Source: Candidatus Gastranaerophilales bacterium (GTDB lineage Bacteria; Cyanobacteriota; Vampirovibrionia; Gastranaerophilales; Gastranaerophilaceae). Taken from it: 44,147 nucleotides of DNA. The DNA is taken from positions 1 to 44,147 of the forward strand of contig CANRHZ010000013.1 of NCBI GenBank assembly GCA_947630535.1, given 5' to 3'. The notes beneath the pieces were generated by a model that searched no databases, was not told the origin of the DNA, and saw only the letters and a program-made list of their open reading frames with translations. Shown piece by piece: positions 1 to 7,367 of the stretch. The position numbers and the translations under genes are program-made. How positions within the stretch are numbered: position 1 is the first letter of the stretch; each line of letters begins with the position of its first letter.

Positions 1-258
1 AAACCGGCTTTAAATCGTGCAGGTATTGAAGAAATAAGATTTCATGACCTAAGACATACATACGCAAGCCTTCTTCTTGCAAACGGCGCCCCGATGAAAT
101 ATGTTCAAAGTCAATTAGGTCATGCTTCTATAACTATGACAATGGATTTATACACCCACTTGTTGCCTGAAGTTAATGACAAATGTGTTAATCTTTTGAA
201 TAGCATAGTAAATACAACAGTTGAAGCACATGAAAAAGTTGTGAGATTTGGAACTTAA
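1..258 (+). CDS. Tyrosine recombinase/integrase, C-terminal fragment (cut by window edge)
   Basis: The first 85 codons visible are the end of a phage-type tyrosine recombinase catalytic domain. The HDLRHTYAS box (the HxxR pair) is followed by LGHASITMTMDLYTH, which supplies the second conserved histidine and the nucleophilic tyrosine; a short tail ends in TAA at 256. These residues are the strand-cleavage core of the family, so the visible part looks intact; the N-terminal arm-binding region lies outside the window. A hairpin terminator follows directly. A tRNA-Arg gene with broken copies lies about 560 bp downstream, the sort of target integrases use, but I see no clear attachment core. It marks the edge of an integrated element, most likely to the left of this window. 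Confidence 0.9.
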   Translation, partial: KPALNRAGIEEIRFHDLRHTYASLLLANGAPMKYVQSQLGHASITMTMDLYTHLLPEVNDKCVNLLNSIVNTTVEAHEKVVRFGT

Positions 259-288
259 AATTAAATTAAATGACCATTTGTTTAAAAT

Positions 289-315
289 GTCTGCTGATTC
301 AAGCAGACTTTTTTT
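289..315 (+). terminator. Rho-independent terminator after the integrase gene
   Basis: A perfect 7-bp stem (GTCTGCT at 289-295, AGCAGAC at 302-308) with a 6-nt loop is followed by seven T. It lies 31 bp past the integrase stop. Confidence 0.85.
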
Positions 316-316
316 A

Positions 317-627
317 TTTTAAATCTTTCCACATCATTTTCAGCTACTTCTGTTATGTTTAGCAAATTGATAAGGGCTAAGACAGGATATTAAAAGTAAA
401 ACTACAAAAAAATATAAATTCATAAAACTAATGACTTAAAATGAATGCGAGAGTGCCGCAAAAATCAAAACAATCAGTTTTGATTTTGAGGTACACATTT
501 AGCTCGGACGTCCATAATCGCACAATTTTACATCAACGAATATAAATACATATAAAAAAGATTTTATAAACCTTAAAACTCGCTACACAAAAGGACTGTG
601 ATTTAAATGTGATTCAAAATAAAAATG
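317..627. other. Intergenic stretch without a recognisable gene
   Basis: I see no protein or RNA gene here. There is one perfect 8-bp hairpin (ATCAAAAC at 464-471, GTTTTGAT at 477-484, then TTTTG) that could act as a weak terminator, and a GGACGTCC palindrome near 505. The stretch lies between the integrase and the repeat-rich tRNA-Arg region, so it may be integration scar. Confidence 0.5.
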
Positions 628-785
628 TGTCTTGAATTTTCCTCTCTCTCGGGCAAGCCGTTTGCTACGCTATCGCTGTCGCAAACTATTGCCCTCACAT
701 TTTCGTGCTGGGTTTGCTGCGGTAGCGGGTGCAGCTTGCTGCATAGTCTACTGAGCTCACACGGCGCACTACGGAAAATCCGCAA
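628..785. repeat. Structured repeat, copy 1 of 3
   Basis: This GC-richer block shares its ends with copies at 1004-1107 and 43643-43760. It begins TGTCTTGAATTTTCC and ends GGAAAATCCGCA, so the ends form an inverted repeat with one mismatch. Inside are further potential stems, for example GTTTGC with GCAAAC (about 660-687) and GCAGC-TT-GCTGC (about 731-742). The open frames across it have no protein character. It could be a palindromic repeat of MITE or REP type or a structured RNA; function unknown. Confidence 0.5.
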
Positions 786-820
786 CTTTTTTGCAACTTT
801 GGCAATTTTGGCACAAAAAA

Positions 821-894
821 TACGCCCGGCGCGATTCGAACGCGCGACCCATTGCTTAGAAGGCAATTGCTCTATCCAGCTGAGCTACGGACGC
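821..894 (-). tRNA. tRNA-Arg (anticodon UCU)
   Basis: On the minus strand a full 74-nt cloverleaf can be drawn: acceptor GCGTCCG with CGGGCGT (ending in G-U), D-stem GCTC/GAGC, anticodon stem ATTGC/GCAAT around loop CTTCTAA (anticodon TCT), variable GGGTC, T-stem GCGCG/CGCGC with loop TTCGAAT, and discriminator A. CCA is not encoded, unlike the tRNA-Val at 43039. A run of six T follows closely. Two damaged copies lie just upstream in the same orientation. The G1-U72 pair is unusual but the remaining stems are sound. Confidence 0.93.
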
Positions 895-934
895 ATAAGG
901 TTGTTTATTTAATTGTCAATTTTTTGTTATTTTC

Positions 935-992
935 AACGCCCCTGACCCTCTGCTTAGAAGGCAGATGCTCTATCCAGCTGAGCTACAGACGC
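935..992 (-). pseudogene. Truncated tRNA-Arg(UCU) copy lacking the T arm
   Basis: The minus strand repeats the tRNA-Arg gene from its first base through the variable loop: GCGTCTG, D-arm, and anticodon arm TCTGC-CTTCTAA-GCAGA with anticodon TCT. The T arm is missing: GGGTC is followed by AGGGGCGTTG, resembling the 3' acceptor strand joined on. The anticodon stem differs from the intact copy but stays paired. The copy starts 98 bp upstream of the intact gene. Without a T arm it should not be a normal elongator tRNA. Confidence 0.75.
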
Positions 993-1003
993 ATGGTTTA
1001 TGT

Positions 1004-1107
1004 TGTCTTGGATTTGCTCCACACTCAAATAGTTTGATTTTCGGCACTTTGTGCCTGTCAACTCAATCTGTTCGCTATCCGGCAAGAATGCCGTCCGCAA
1101 ATCCGCT
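1004..1107. repeat. Structured repeat, copy 2 of 3
   Basis: It shares the TGTCTTGGATTT...CTCCAC start and the GTCCG...AAATCCGC end with the copy at 43643. The closing inverted repeat is GGATTTGC (1010-1017) with GCAAATCC (1097-1104), perfect. Internal hairpins include GGCAC-TTT-GTGCC and CGGCA-AGAA-TGCCG. It separates two tRNA-Arg relics. Function unknown. Confidence 0.55.
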
Positions 1108-1181
1108 ATTTAATTGTCATTTACATATCTATAGTATCAGCAGATGCATTTTTTAACGAAAGCTATTGCTTTCTTGGACCG

Positions 1182-1197
1182 GCTGAGCTACAGACGT
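1182..1197 (-). pseudogene. Degraded 5' fragment of tRNA-Arg
   Basis: The minus-strand 16-mer ACGTCTGTAGCTCAGC matches the start of the truncated tRNA-Arg copy (935-992) at 15 of 16 positions, then diverges after the D-stem. It is the third, most decayed copy in a row and lies 205 bp upstream of the second. Confidence 0.5.
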
Positions 1198-1296
1198 ATT
1201 GTTTATTAATATCTCTATAGGCATACTGTATACACAGTACCAAATGCCATTTATTGAATTATATTATTATAAAAAATTTTTTTTATCAACAATTTT

Positions 1297-1566
1297 TTAT
1301 AAACCCAGAGTTGCAAGTAAAATTAAACATAGCCGCTGGAGAAGGCTTATTGCAATGAATGCAAAAATAGGTGAGATGTCGAGCATACCAATAGGCGGGA
1401 TAAATTTTCTAAAAGGCTCAAAAATGTAGTCCGTAAACCTTCTTAAAGAATAAATCGGCTCTTTATACCAGTTAATGTTTGGAATCCATGATAAAAGCAC
1501 TCTTACGAGCATAAGGAGCATTATTATATTGAAGAATTGGTATACCAGGTATGAAATTTTGTGCAT
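1297..1566 (-). CDS. YggT family membrane protein
   Basis: This 89-residue protein has two hydrophobic segments (about residues 9-27 and 62-85) separated by a short basic loop containing WIPNINWYKEPIYSL and FEPFRKFIPPIG. That is the layout of the YggT family, small inner-membrane proteins also found in cyanobacteria and plastids, where they are linked to envelope or division functions; the molecular role is unsettled. Start choice is supported by GGAG upstream of the ATG. It begins three bases after the mtnP stop, so it is the last gene of the decarboxylase-pilin-mtnP run. Length is normal for the family. Confidence 0.85.
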   Translation of the reverse strand: MHKISYLVYQFFNIIMLLMLVRVLLSWIPNINWYKEPIYSLRRFTDYIFEPFRKFIPPIGMLDISPIFAFIAISLLQRLCLILLATLGL

Positions 1567-1569
1567 TGA

Positions 1570-2373
1570 TTACGCTCCCGCATTTTTGCTTGTTGTGTGG
1601 CAAGCGCAACTGTAATCTTCAAAATCGCTAATGATTTGAACAAGTAATTTTTTTAAATTTTCTATATTATTCTTAAATACCTCTATAACGGCGCTATGAC
1701 TAACAGGGTCGCTATCAGATACAAGGCCTGCATCGTAATCCGTTATAAGAGAAATATTTAAGGGGCACATATCCATTTCTTTTGCAAGGTAGCTTTCAGG
1801 ATATTGAGTCATGTTAATGACTTCCCAACCTTGCGAAGTAAAAAATTTACTTTCGGCTTTGGTTGTAAATCTTGTTCCGTTAATAACAACGACTGTGCCT
1901 GTTTTATGATATGGCAATCCCAACTTTTCAGCCGAATTTATTGCAAGCTCTCTTAATTTGGGGCAGTACGTTTCTGCTGCACTAACATGTTTTACAATCG
2001 GACCTTCATAAAAGGTATCTTTTCTTTTCCCGAATGTCCAATCAACAAACTGGTCGCAAAAAACAATATCTCCGGGTTTAATATAAGATTGAAGGCTTCC
2101 TGCTGCGCATGGCGAAATTATATGTTTGCAACCAATTTCTTTCATAGCCCAAATGTTTGCTCTGTAATTAACATTTTCCGGGGTTATAGAATGGTTTTTT
2201 CCATGACGGGGCATAAACGCAACACTTTTGCCGTTAACTTTTCCTATTGCGATTTTATCGCTTGTTTTGCCGTATGGAGTTTTTATTTCGTATTCTTTAA
2301 CATCTTCTAAAAAGGAATAAAAGCCTGAGCCCCCAAATATTCCTATTGTTGCGCCGTTATTTTTATTAAACAT
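1570..2373 (-). CDS. mtnP: S-methyl-5'-thioadenosine phosphorylase
   Basis: The 267-residue product belongs to the MTAP branch of the PNP/UDP phosphorylase family. It splits methylthioadenosine into adenine and 5-methylthioribose-1-phosphate in the cytosol. Visible family motifs are GIFGGSGFYSF near residue 11, the phosphate-binding PRHGKN (55-60), GTRFTTKAES (166-175), NMTQYPE (187-193) and TDYDAG (211-216). Length is normal and a strong AGGAG-type site precedes the ATG. Methylthioadenosine is a by-product of spermidine synthesis, so location downstream of an Orn/Lys/Arg decarboxylase gene suggests a polyamine connection (inference). A purine-nucleoside-preferring relative cannot be excluded. 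Confidence 0.92.
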   Translation of the reverse strand: MFNKNNGATIGIFGGSGFYSFLEDVKEYEIKTPYGKTSDKIAIGKVNGKSVAFMPRHGKNHSITPENVNYRANIWAMKEIGCKHIISPCAAGSLQSYIKPGDIVFCDQFVDWTFGKRKDTFYEGPIVKHVSAAETYCPKLRELAINSAEKLGLPYHKTGTVVVINGTRFTTKAESKFFTSQGWEVINMTQYPESYLAKEMDMCPLNISLITDYDAGLVSDSDPVSHSAVIEVFKNNIENLKKLLVQIISDFEDYSCACHTTSKNAGA

Positions 2374-2393
2374 TTCCCCTCTCCTTGTGATTT

Positions 2394-3149
2394 TTATTGT
2401 GCGGACGGATTCATATTGTCTTCATCAAGCAGAGTCTGAAGTTTTGTGCCCACAATCATTTTACCGTCACGTCTTATTGCAAGCCCGAATTTATATTCGT
2501 CTTTAAGTTTATCATCGGTTGTAAAGCAAACAACATTATAAAAAGAAGGAGAAGTTATCCCGCTTACAACTACATTTTTATTATAGCTAAAATCCGTATT
2601 TTGAACATACCAAAGTACCCCGTCCGCCGTTTTAAAGTTGGGTGTTGTATCTTTTGTGGTGGCGGTGCAAATTGTATCTATGTCACTTTGAAAAGTAGCC
2701 ATATCAAGACGTGTATTGCTTGAAGTGCTTTGAATGCATATACCTTTTCTTTTGTCATTATCAGTGGCAAAACTATAGTCCTTTCCCGAACATTTATTTG
2801 AAGGTTTTTGGCCTACTAAAGTATTTATGGTATCTTGCGTACAGTCAGATTCTTTTACATTCAGTGTTTCAGCTAAATTGTTACAGAAAAACTGGTTAAT
2901 ATCATCCGCATCATCCAAACCGAATGTGGTTGATACAAAGTTTCCGTCTGAATGCGAGTAGACACCTGAATTTAGCAGATATTCTACTGCCCTTGTTATT
3001 GTATTATAAGCTTTTTTAGCCTTTAATTTATGATGGTCGGGAGATGCGTTTAAAAGTGCGGGGATTAATATAGCTGAAAGCACCCCTATCAAAAGAAAAA
3101 CTATCATAAGTTCTGTTATCGTAAAAGCCTTTTTTCTATCCAAAAACAT
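2394..3149 (-). CDS. Type IV pilin-like (pseudopilin) protein
   Basis: The 251-residue product begins with a short basic leader and the prepilin motif KKA|FTITELMIVFLLIGVLSA, where E is residue +5 after the cleavage point; the hydrophobic helix continues to about residue 30. The rest is a globular domain with four to six cysteines and no function I recognise. I start it at the ATG at 3149 because AGAGG lies six bases upstream; an in-frame TTG at 3173 would have no ribosome-binding site. It would be processed by a prepilin peptidase and assembled by a type IV pilus or type II secretion machine, neither of which is encoded here. It lies 20 bp upstream of mtnP. Confidence 0.85.
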   Translation of the reverse strand: MFLDRKKAFTITELMIVFLLIGVLSAILIPALLNASPDHHKLKAKKAYNTITRAVEYLLNSGVYSHSDGNFVSTTFGLDDADDINQFFCNNLAETLNVKESDCTQDTINTLVGQKPSNKCSGKDYSFATDNDKRKGICIQSTSSNTRLDMATFQSDIDTICTATTKDTTPNFKTADGVLWYVQNTDFSYNKNVVVSGITSPSFYNVVCFTTDDKLKDEYKFGLAIRRDGKMIVGTKLQTLLDEDNMNPSAQ

Positions 3150-3229
3150 ATAAAACCTCTTTTTATAAACCAATTCTTAACATATTAATTATAAAGTACT
3201 TTTTAGCCGTTTGCAATATTTTAAGAGTT

Positions 3230-3559
3230 TTATCTTGGTATATCCAAATACTGATATTCTATATTTAAATATTCAACCTCTTTCTCTTTTGTGCGGTTGA
3301 ACTCTTTTTTTCTCACGTCTAAATTCTTAATACCAAAGTTTTTTATTTTTTCATGCTCTCTTTTTGGGTGTATATGAGAAGTCTTTGTCGGCTTTTTTAA
3401 TTTATATGTGCCTAAATTCTCCTCATCTTTTTTATTTTCACTTTCTATAATCGTTGTTTCTTCGTTTATATCGTCATTTTGATTGGCTTCATCCATGGTT
3501 TCCGCATAACAAATACCGCAAAATAAGAATAATAAAAGTATAAATACCGCTTTTTTCAT
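3230..3559 (-). CDS. Small secreted protein of unknown function
   Basis: The product, 109 residues from the ATG at 3559, starts with a clear Sec signal peptide (MKKAVFILLLFLFCGICYA, cleavage likely after CYA). The mature part is highly charged, rich in Glu, Lys and Asn, without a domain I recognise. A TTG six codons upstream (3577) is possible and would overlap the decarboxylase stop; I prefer the ATG because the signal peptide starts there, though neither start has a strong ribosome-binding site. It sits between the decarboxylase and a pseudopilin gene in the same direction. Confidence 0.65.
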   Translation of the reverse strand: MKKAVFILLLFLFCGICYAETMDEANQNDDINEETTIIESENKKDEENLGTYKLKKPTKTSHIHPKREHEKIKNFGIKNLDVRKKEFNRTKEKEVEYLNIEYQYLDIPR

Positions 3560-3566
3560 TACAGTG

Positions 3567-5012
3567 CTATTCTTCAATTACTTCGATTTCCGTGTATTCG
3601 TTTAAATAAGGTATATGCTCTTTTGTAATAATTTCGCCGGGCAAAAGAACCGAAATCCCGGGCGGGCACAATGCAATGACTTCGGATGAAATTCTTCCTA
3701 TTGAATTTTCTTTTTTAATTTTAACCTTGTTTGAAAAATATGCTTCCCTCGGGCTCATTGCAACTTTTGGCTCGGTTAGCGGCATAAATTTAATATCTTC
3801 AAGGTGCGATAAATCAGGGTAGTTATTCTTTGAGATTATGTTTAATGCGGAAATCAGATAATCAAATTCGCTTTTTTTGTTGCCTATGTTTGAAAGAACT
3901 AATATACCTTCATCTGATGCCGATTCAATTTCTATATTAAAATCAAGTTCCAATACCGACTCAAGACGCTTGCCCGTAAGTCCTTTTACTTTTATAAATA
4001 TTTTTGTAACATCTGTATTTATTCCGCCGTTTTCCCCCAATATTGTAACGTCAGGAATTTTGGATGCTTGCTCTCTAAAGTATTCGGCATTATCTATGGC
4101 ATTTTGAATACTTTCATGCCCTTCTTTTGATTCTAAAAATGCTCTTGATGCATCTAAGCTTGCAAGCAAAGGAATTGAAGGACTTGTTGTATGTAAAAGT
4201 TTTAGAGCATGCTCAATTCTGTCAGCATCTATATTTGAATTTTTTCCGATATGAAGCATGGAACTTTGGGTAAGTGCGCCTCCCGTTTTATGAAGTGAGT
4301 GCACAACAATATCTGCCCCCATATTTAAGGCAGATTCGGGAAGTTTTTCATGGAAGTTCCATAAAGAACCGTGAGCTTCATCCACAATCAAAGGAACATT
4401 GTGTCTGCGGCAAATTTCGGCTATTAAGGCTATATCAGAAACTACTCCTTCATAAGTGGGGTTTGTAACCCAAACAAATTTGATGTTTTTATTTTGATTA
4501 AGTTTATCGTTAAGTTCAAACGGACTAATTGAGCCATATATTGCCCAATCGGTTAATTTTTTTGGCATAAGCCACTCAGGGTTGGCGCCTGTTATTATAG
4601 TCCCTGTTAAAACAGACCTGTGCGAATTTCTTGCCACTATGATTTTATCATCAGGTCTTAATGCACCGAATGCCACGGCCAAGTTTGAAATGGTTGAACC
4701 TGATGTAACAAAAAAAGTTTTCTTTGAATTATAGCACCTGCTTGCTAAATCCATTGCCTCTTTAATTGCACCTGTTGCGGGGTGCAGGGTGCCCAGGTTA
4801 TCAAATTCATCCGTTGTATCCGCTAAAAGTGCATCGGCTCCTATTATATCTTTAAATTTCGGATGAACCGCTGCCCCTCTTGTGTGCCCGGGTATATGAA
4901 AACCGATTGAAGGACTATTTTTGTATTCAAACAGTCTGTCTAAAAGAGGGGTTTTAATCTCCTTGGTCAGGTTTATTTGTTTATTTTTAAATGATATTAC
5001 CGCATTTTTCAA
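3567..5012 (-). CDS. PLP-dependent Orn/Lys/Arg decarboxylase
   Basis: The 481-residue product has the fold type I decarboxylase signature: FHIPGHTRG (38-46), TSGST (103-107), NSHRS (129-133), DEAHG (211-215) and the PLP-lysine motif SLHKT (239-243, K242). It matches the shorter Orn/Lys/Arg decarboxylase form without the N-terminal wing domain, seen in cyanobacteria and Firmicutes, often arginine decarboxylases; I cannot decide the substrate. Translation must start at TTG 5012, because an in-frame TAA lies three codons upstream and no Met occurs before the conserved domain; AGGA lies 11 bases upstream. A good sigma70 promoter (5055-5083) precedes it. It likely feeds polyamine synthesis together with mtnP. 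Confidence 0.9.
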   Translation of the reverse strand: MKNAVISFKNKQINLTKEIKTPLLDRLFEYKNSPSIGFHIPGHTRGAAVHPKFKDIIGADALLADTTDEFDNLGTLHPATGAIKEAMDLASRCYNSKKTFFVTSGSTISNLAVAFGALRPDDKIIVARNSHRSVLTGTIITGANPEWLMPKKLTDWAIYGSISPFELNDKLNQNKNIKFVWVTNPTYEGVVSDIALIAEICRRHNVPLIVDEAHGSLWNFHEKLPESALNMGADIVVHSLHKTGGALTQSSMLHIGKNSNIDADRIEHALKLLHTTSPSIPLLASLDASRAFLESKEGHESIQNAIDNAEYFREQASKIPDVTILGENGGINTDVTKIFIKVKGLTGKRLESVLELDFNIEIESASDEGILVLSNIGNKKSEFDYLISALNIISKNNYPDLSHLEDIKFMPLTEPKVAMSPREAYFSNKVKIKKENSIGRISSEVIALCPPGISVLLPGEIITKEHIPYLNEYTEIEVIEE

Positions 5013-5054
5013 ATTTTGTTATGTCCTTGATAATGTTAGGGTTTATAAAAATAT

Positions 5055-5083
5055 TATATAGCATAGTGTAAAATTCTTTACAA
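5055..5083 (-). promoter_or_regulatory. Sigma70-type promoter for the decarboxylase operon
   Basis: On the minus strand TTGTAA (5083-5078) and TATATA (5060-5055) are separated by 17 bases, and TGC directly before the -10 box makes it an extended -10. It lies about 43 bp from the TTG start. Confidence 0.65.
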
Positions 5084-5148
5084 CATTTATTAGTATTAAT
5101 GTGCAAAAATTATTTTTTTTGAGTTTTGTACTTTTGAAGATTACAAAA

Positions 5149-5177
5149 TTGCAACAATGCAAAAATAGTGCTACAAT
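5149..5177 (+). promoter_or_regulatory. Sigma70-type promoter for the 5214 gene
   Basis: TTGCAA (5149-5154) and TACAAT (5172-5177) are 17 bases apart, 36 bp before the ATG at 5214. It is divergent from the decarboxylase promoter. Confidence 0.7.
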
Positions 5178-5213
5178 TTTAAAAACATAGGATAAGGATT
5201 ATTTAGGTAAGTA

Positions 5214-5576
5214 ATGGTAGATAATCGTTCAGCAGGTTTTATGGGGCTCAACGGTTTCAATTTTAAGTCCGGTGATGCTTCGGGAATGGCAAATGCCATG
5301 TCTGATGAAAAAATGGGACAGGGCGGGGAATACTTTGCGCCCGAAGATGACGAGGAAGAAACCAACCCGTTTCAAAAAAATGAATATGTGGACAGATCTG
5401 CCCAGCTTACAGGCTCTCTTGATTCGCTTTCTCTTTTGAATGCTGCAAATATTGCACTTGCCAAAAAAGAGCATGACAAAAAGTTAAAAGAGCAAGAACT
5501 GGCAAGAAAAAATGCTCAAAAAAGAAGAAGCAAGAAAAATCTTAAACATTTAATTGATGAGTTTGAAAAAAATTAG
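5214..5576 (+). CDS. Small hydrophilic protein of unknown function
   Basis: The 120-residue product has a Gly/Met-rich start, an acidic centre (APEDDEEETNPF, about residues 42-53) and a basic C-terminal helix rich in KKEHDKKLKEQELARKNAQK. There is no signal peptide, membrane segment or domain I recognise. A clear promoter lies upstream and AGG sits seven bases before the ATG, so I take it as a real gene. It ends 12 bp before the pseudopilin gene at 5589, so the two are likely co-transcribed. It could be a pilus-associated cytoplasmic factor, but only the position suggests that. Confidence 0.6.
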   Translation: MVDNRSAGFMGLNGFNFKSGDASGMANAMSDEKMGQGGEYFAPEDDEEETNPFQKNEYVDRSAQLTGSLDSLSLLNAANIALAKKEHDKKLKEQELARKNAQKRRSKKNLKHLIDEFEKN

Positions 5577-5588
5577 GATAGAATTTAT

Positions 5589-6260
5589 ATGAAAAAAAAT
5601 TTGGCTTTTACCGTTGTTGAAATGTTAATTGCAACTTTAATTATTGGTGTTCTGGCGGCAATTATACTTCCCTCTTTGATTGAGCTTCAGACCGAGGCAC
5701 GATTTATTGCCGGACTTAAAAAAGCAACAAATGCGATTAATGATGCAATCTCGCTTAACATAACAAAAGGATACAGATCCGCTTTTTCAACAACGCAGGC
5801 TGACTATTCCAATTCAACAAATATGGGTTTTCCACTGTTTTTGTATCTGCAAAAGGCTATGGATGTTAACGAAATGTCCGAAGTTTCAAAAAGATCAAAG
5901 GCATCCAACAATTCGGAATTTTATACAAAAGATAATATGCGCTTTGAATTTCCAAGGGAAAATGGCGGAAGCTCCGAATTTTCGGGACTTAAAATCGGCG
6001 ATTCTTCAACCGGTTTTACCGCAAAAGAATACGCTTGCGGTACAAGCGGGCTTGATGTAAAGGGTGTTTCAACCGCAGTAAGAGATAGTGACCCGTGTGT
6101 TATCCTTGTTGACGTTAACGGTTCAAAACAACCAAATCAGCTAACCGACAATGTAAACGGAATTTCTGATATGTTTTTAATTATTGTGACGGATAAAAAC
6201 GCATTCCCGTACGGTGAAGTCGCACAAAAAGCATATTATGAAGCAAGAAAAACAGATTAA
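5589..6260 (+). CDS. Type IV pilin-like (pseudopilin) protein
   Basis: The 223-residue product opens with MKKNLA|FTVVEMLIATLIIGVLAAIILPSL: a two-lysine leader, Glu at +5 and the hydrophobic assembly helix (residues 7-30), followed by a globular domain with one potential disulfide pair (about residues 151 and 170). The -1 residue is Ala rather than the usual Gly, which prepilin peptidases tolerate in some pseudopilins. AGGA precedes the ATG. It is the second of three prepilin-like genes in the window; the three differ outside the N-terminal helix, so they are probably minor subunits with distinct heads. Confidence 0.85.
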   Translation: MKKNLAFTVVEMLIATLIIGVLAAIILPSLIELQTEARFIAGLKKATNAINDAISLNITKGYRSAFSTTQADYSNSTNMGFPLFLYLQKAMDVNEMSEVSKRSKASNNSEFYTKDNMRFEFPRENGGSSEFSGLKIGDSSTGFTAKEYACGTSGLDVKGVSTAVRDSDPCVILVDVNGSKQPNQLTDNVNGISDMFLIIVTDKNAFPYGEVAQKAYYEARKTD

Positions 6261-6325
6261 ATTTAAAAACTTATAAAGCGGGTTTAATAATGCCCGTATA
6301 TTTTATATTAAATGCGGCAATTAAG

Positions 6326-7333
6326 CTAGCTTATGTCCCATCTTCCGCATGTGCCGCCCCAACGAGCAATTATGTTTCCTTTTATATCGGTAATTTTATG
6401 TTCTTTATTCGGGGGCAAGGGTTCAATATCCCCTTCTACAATGGATATAACTTCGCAATTATTTGAACACCCTTTACATGTACAGGTGACTGAATTAAAG
6501 TGCATATCTTTTGTTTGCCAGCCCTTAAACTTTGTTTCTTTATTTGTATACTGGTGATTTTCCATAGCAAGGTATGCAGCCCCGATTGCACCCATTGTCT
6601 GATGGTTTGGCGGAACTACAATTTCTGTTCCGAGTGCTTCTTCAAATGCTTTTACCATACCTTTATTTGTGGCAACCCCACCTTGAAAGGTAATTGTAGG
6701 CAAGAGCTCTTTACCTAAAGCAAGGTTTGAAAGATAGTTCCTGACTAATGCTTGACAGAGTCCGTACAATAAATCTTCAACGGGATATCCCAGTTGTTGC
6801 TTATGGATTAAATCTGATTCGGCAAAAACCCCGCATCTTCCCGCAATTCTTGCAGGTGAAGATGATTGCAGAGCTATTGTTCCAAAATCTTCAATTCTTA
6901 CATTCAATCTTCCTGCCTGCTGGTCAAGAAAGCTTCCCGTTCCTGCGGCACAAACAGTATTCATTGCAAAATCTGTTACAATGCCGTCCCTTAAAATAAT
7001 TATTTTGGAATCCTGTCCGCCGATTTCAAGTATTGTTTGAACTCCCGGAACTATTATGGATGCAGCCACCGCATGGGCAGTTATTTCGTTTTTTATAATA
7101 TCTGCACCGACAAGAGCACCTGCCAAATTTCTGCCTGAGCCCGTTGTTCCTACCTGTGTAACTTCCCAGTCGGTTTGAGCTTTTTTTAGTAGTTCTCCAA
7201 GGCCTTTTTGAACGGCTTTTGTCGGTTGTCCCGATGTTCTTAGCATATAACTGTCAACATACTTGCCATTTTCATCAATAACGGCAAGTTTTGTTGTAAC
7301 CGAGCCTACATCTATACCCAAATAAACTTTCAT
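6326..7333 (-). CDS. Acyl-CoA dehydratase activase (BadF/BadG/BcrA/BcrD/HgdC ATPase family)
   Basis: The 335-residue product is an ASKHA-fold ATPase of the HgdC type. Visible features are DVGSVTTK (8-15, phosphate 1), IGGQDSK (104-110), CAAGTGSF with Cys128, Cys167 in RCGVF, and a GGVATNKG motif near residue 218. In HgdC two cysteines at equivalent positions bind one 4Fe-4S cluster between two subunits; the enzyme uses ATP to push a low-potential electron into a dehydratase or reductase. A C-terminal Cys-rich tail (CTCKGCSNNC) is typical of the larger fused activases. No dehydratase alpha/beta genes are near. It follows the rubrerythrin gene by 34 bp; the activase-related protein is at 13433. 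Confidence 0.88.
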   Translation of the reverse strand: MKVYLGIDVGSVTTKLAVIDENGKYVDSYMLRTSGQPTKAVQKGLGELLKKAQTDWEVTQVGTTGSGRNLAGALVGADIIKNEITAHAVAASIIVPGVQTILEIGGQDSKIIILRDGIVTDFAMNTVCAAGTGSFLDQQAGRLNVRIEDFGTIALQSSSPARIAGRCGVFAESDLIHKQQLGYPVEDLLYGLCQALVRNYLSNLALGKELLPTITFQGGVATNKGMVKAFEEALGTEIVVPPNHQTMGAIGAAYLAMENHQYTNKETKFKGWQTKDMHFNSVTCTCKGCSNNCEVISIVEGDIEPLPPNKEHKITDIKGNIIARWGGTCGRWDIS

Positions 7334-7367
7334 AATAAGTTTATTTTTGTATAAACATAGTTTGTTT

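Noticed and set aside
498-520. Further tRNA-Arg relic near AGCTCGGACGTCC
   Set aside because: Resemblance to the tRNA 5' end needs two gaps within 20 bases; too weak to call.
603-1156. Open frames across the tRNA-Arg region (for example 625-912, 852-1037, 965-1156)
   Set aside because: They read through tRNA sequence and structured repeats (YPAELRTH-type text is translated tRNA), have no ribosome-binding sites and no protein character.
1-1200. Prophage or integrative element inside the window
   Set aside because: Only the integrase 3' end is present; no other phage or conjugation genes follow, so any element lies to the left.
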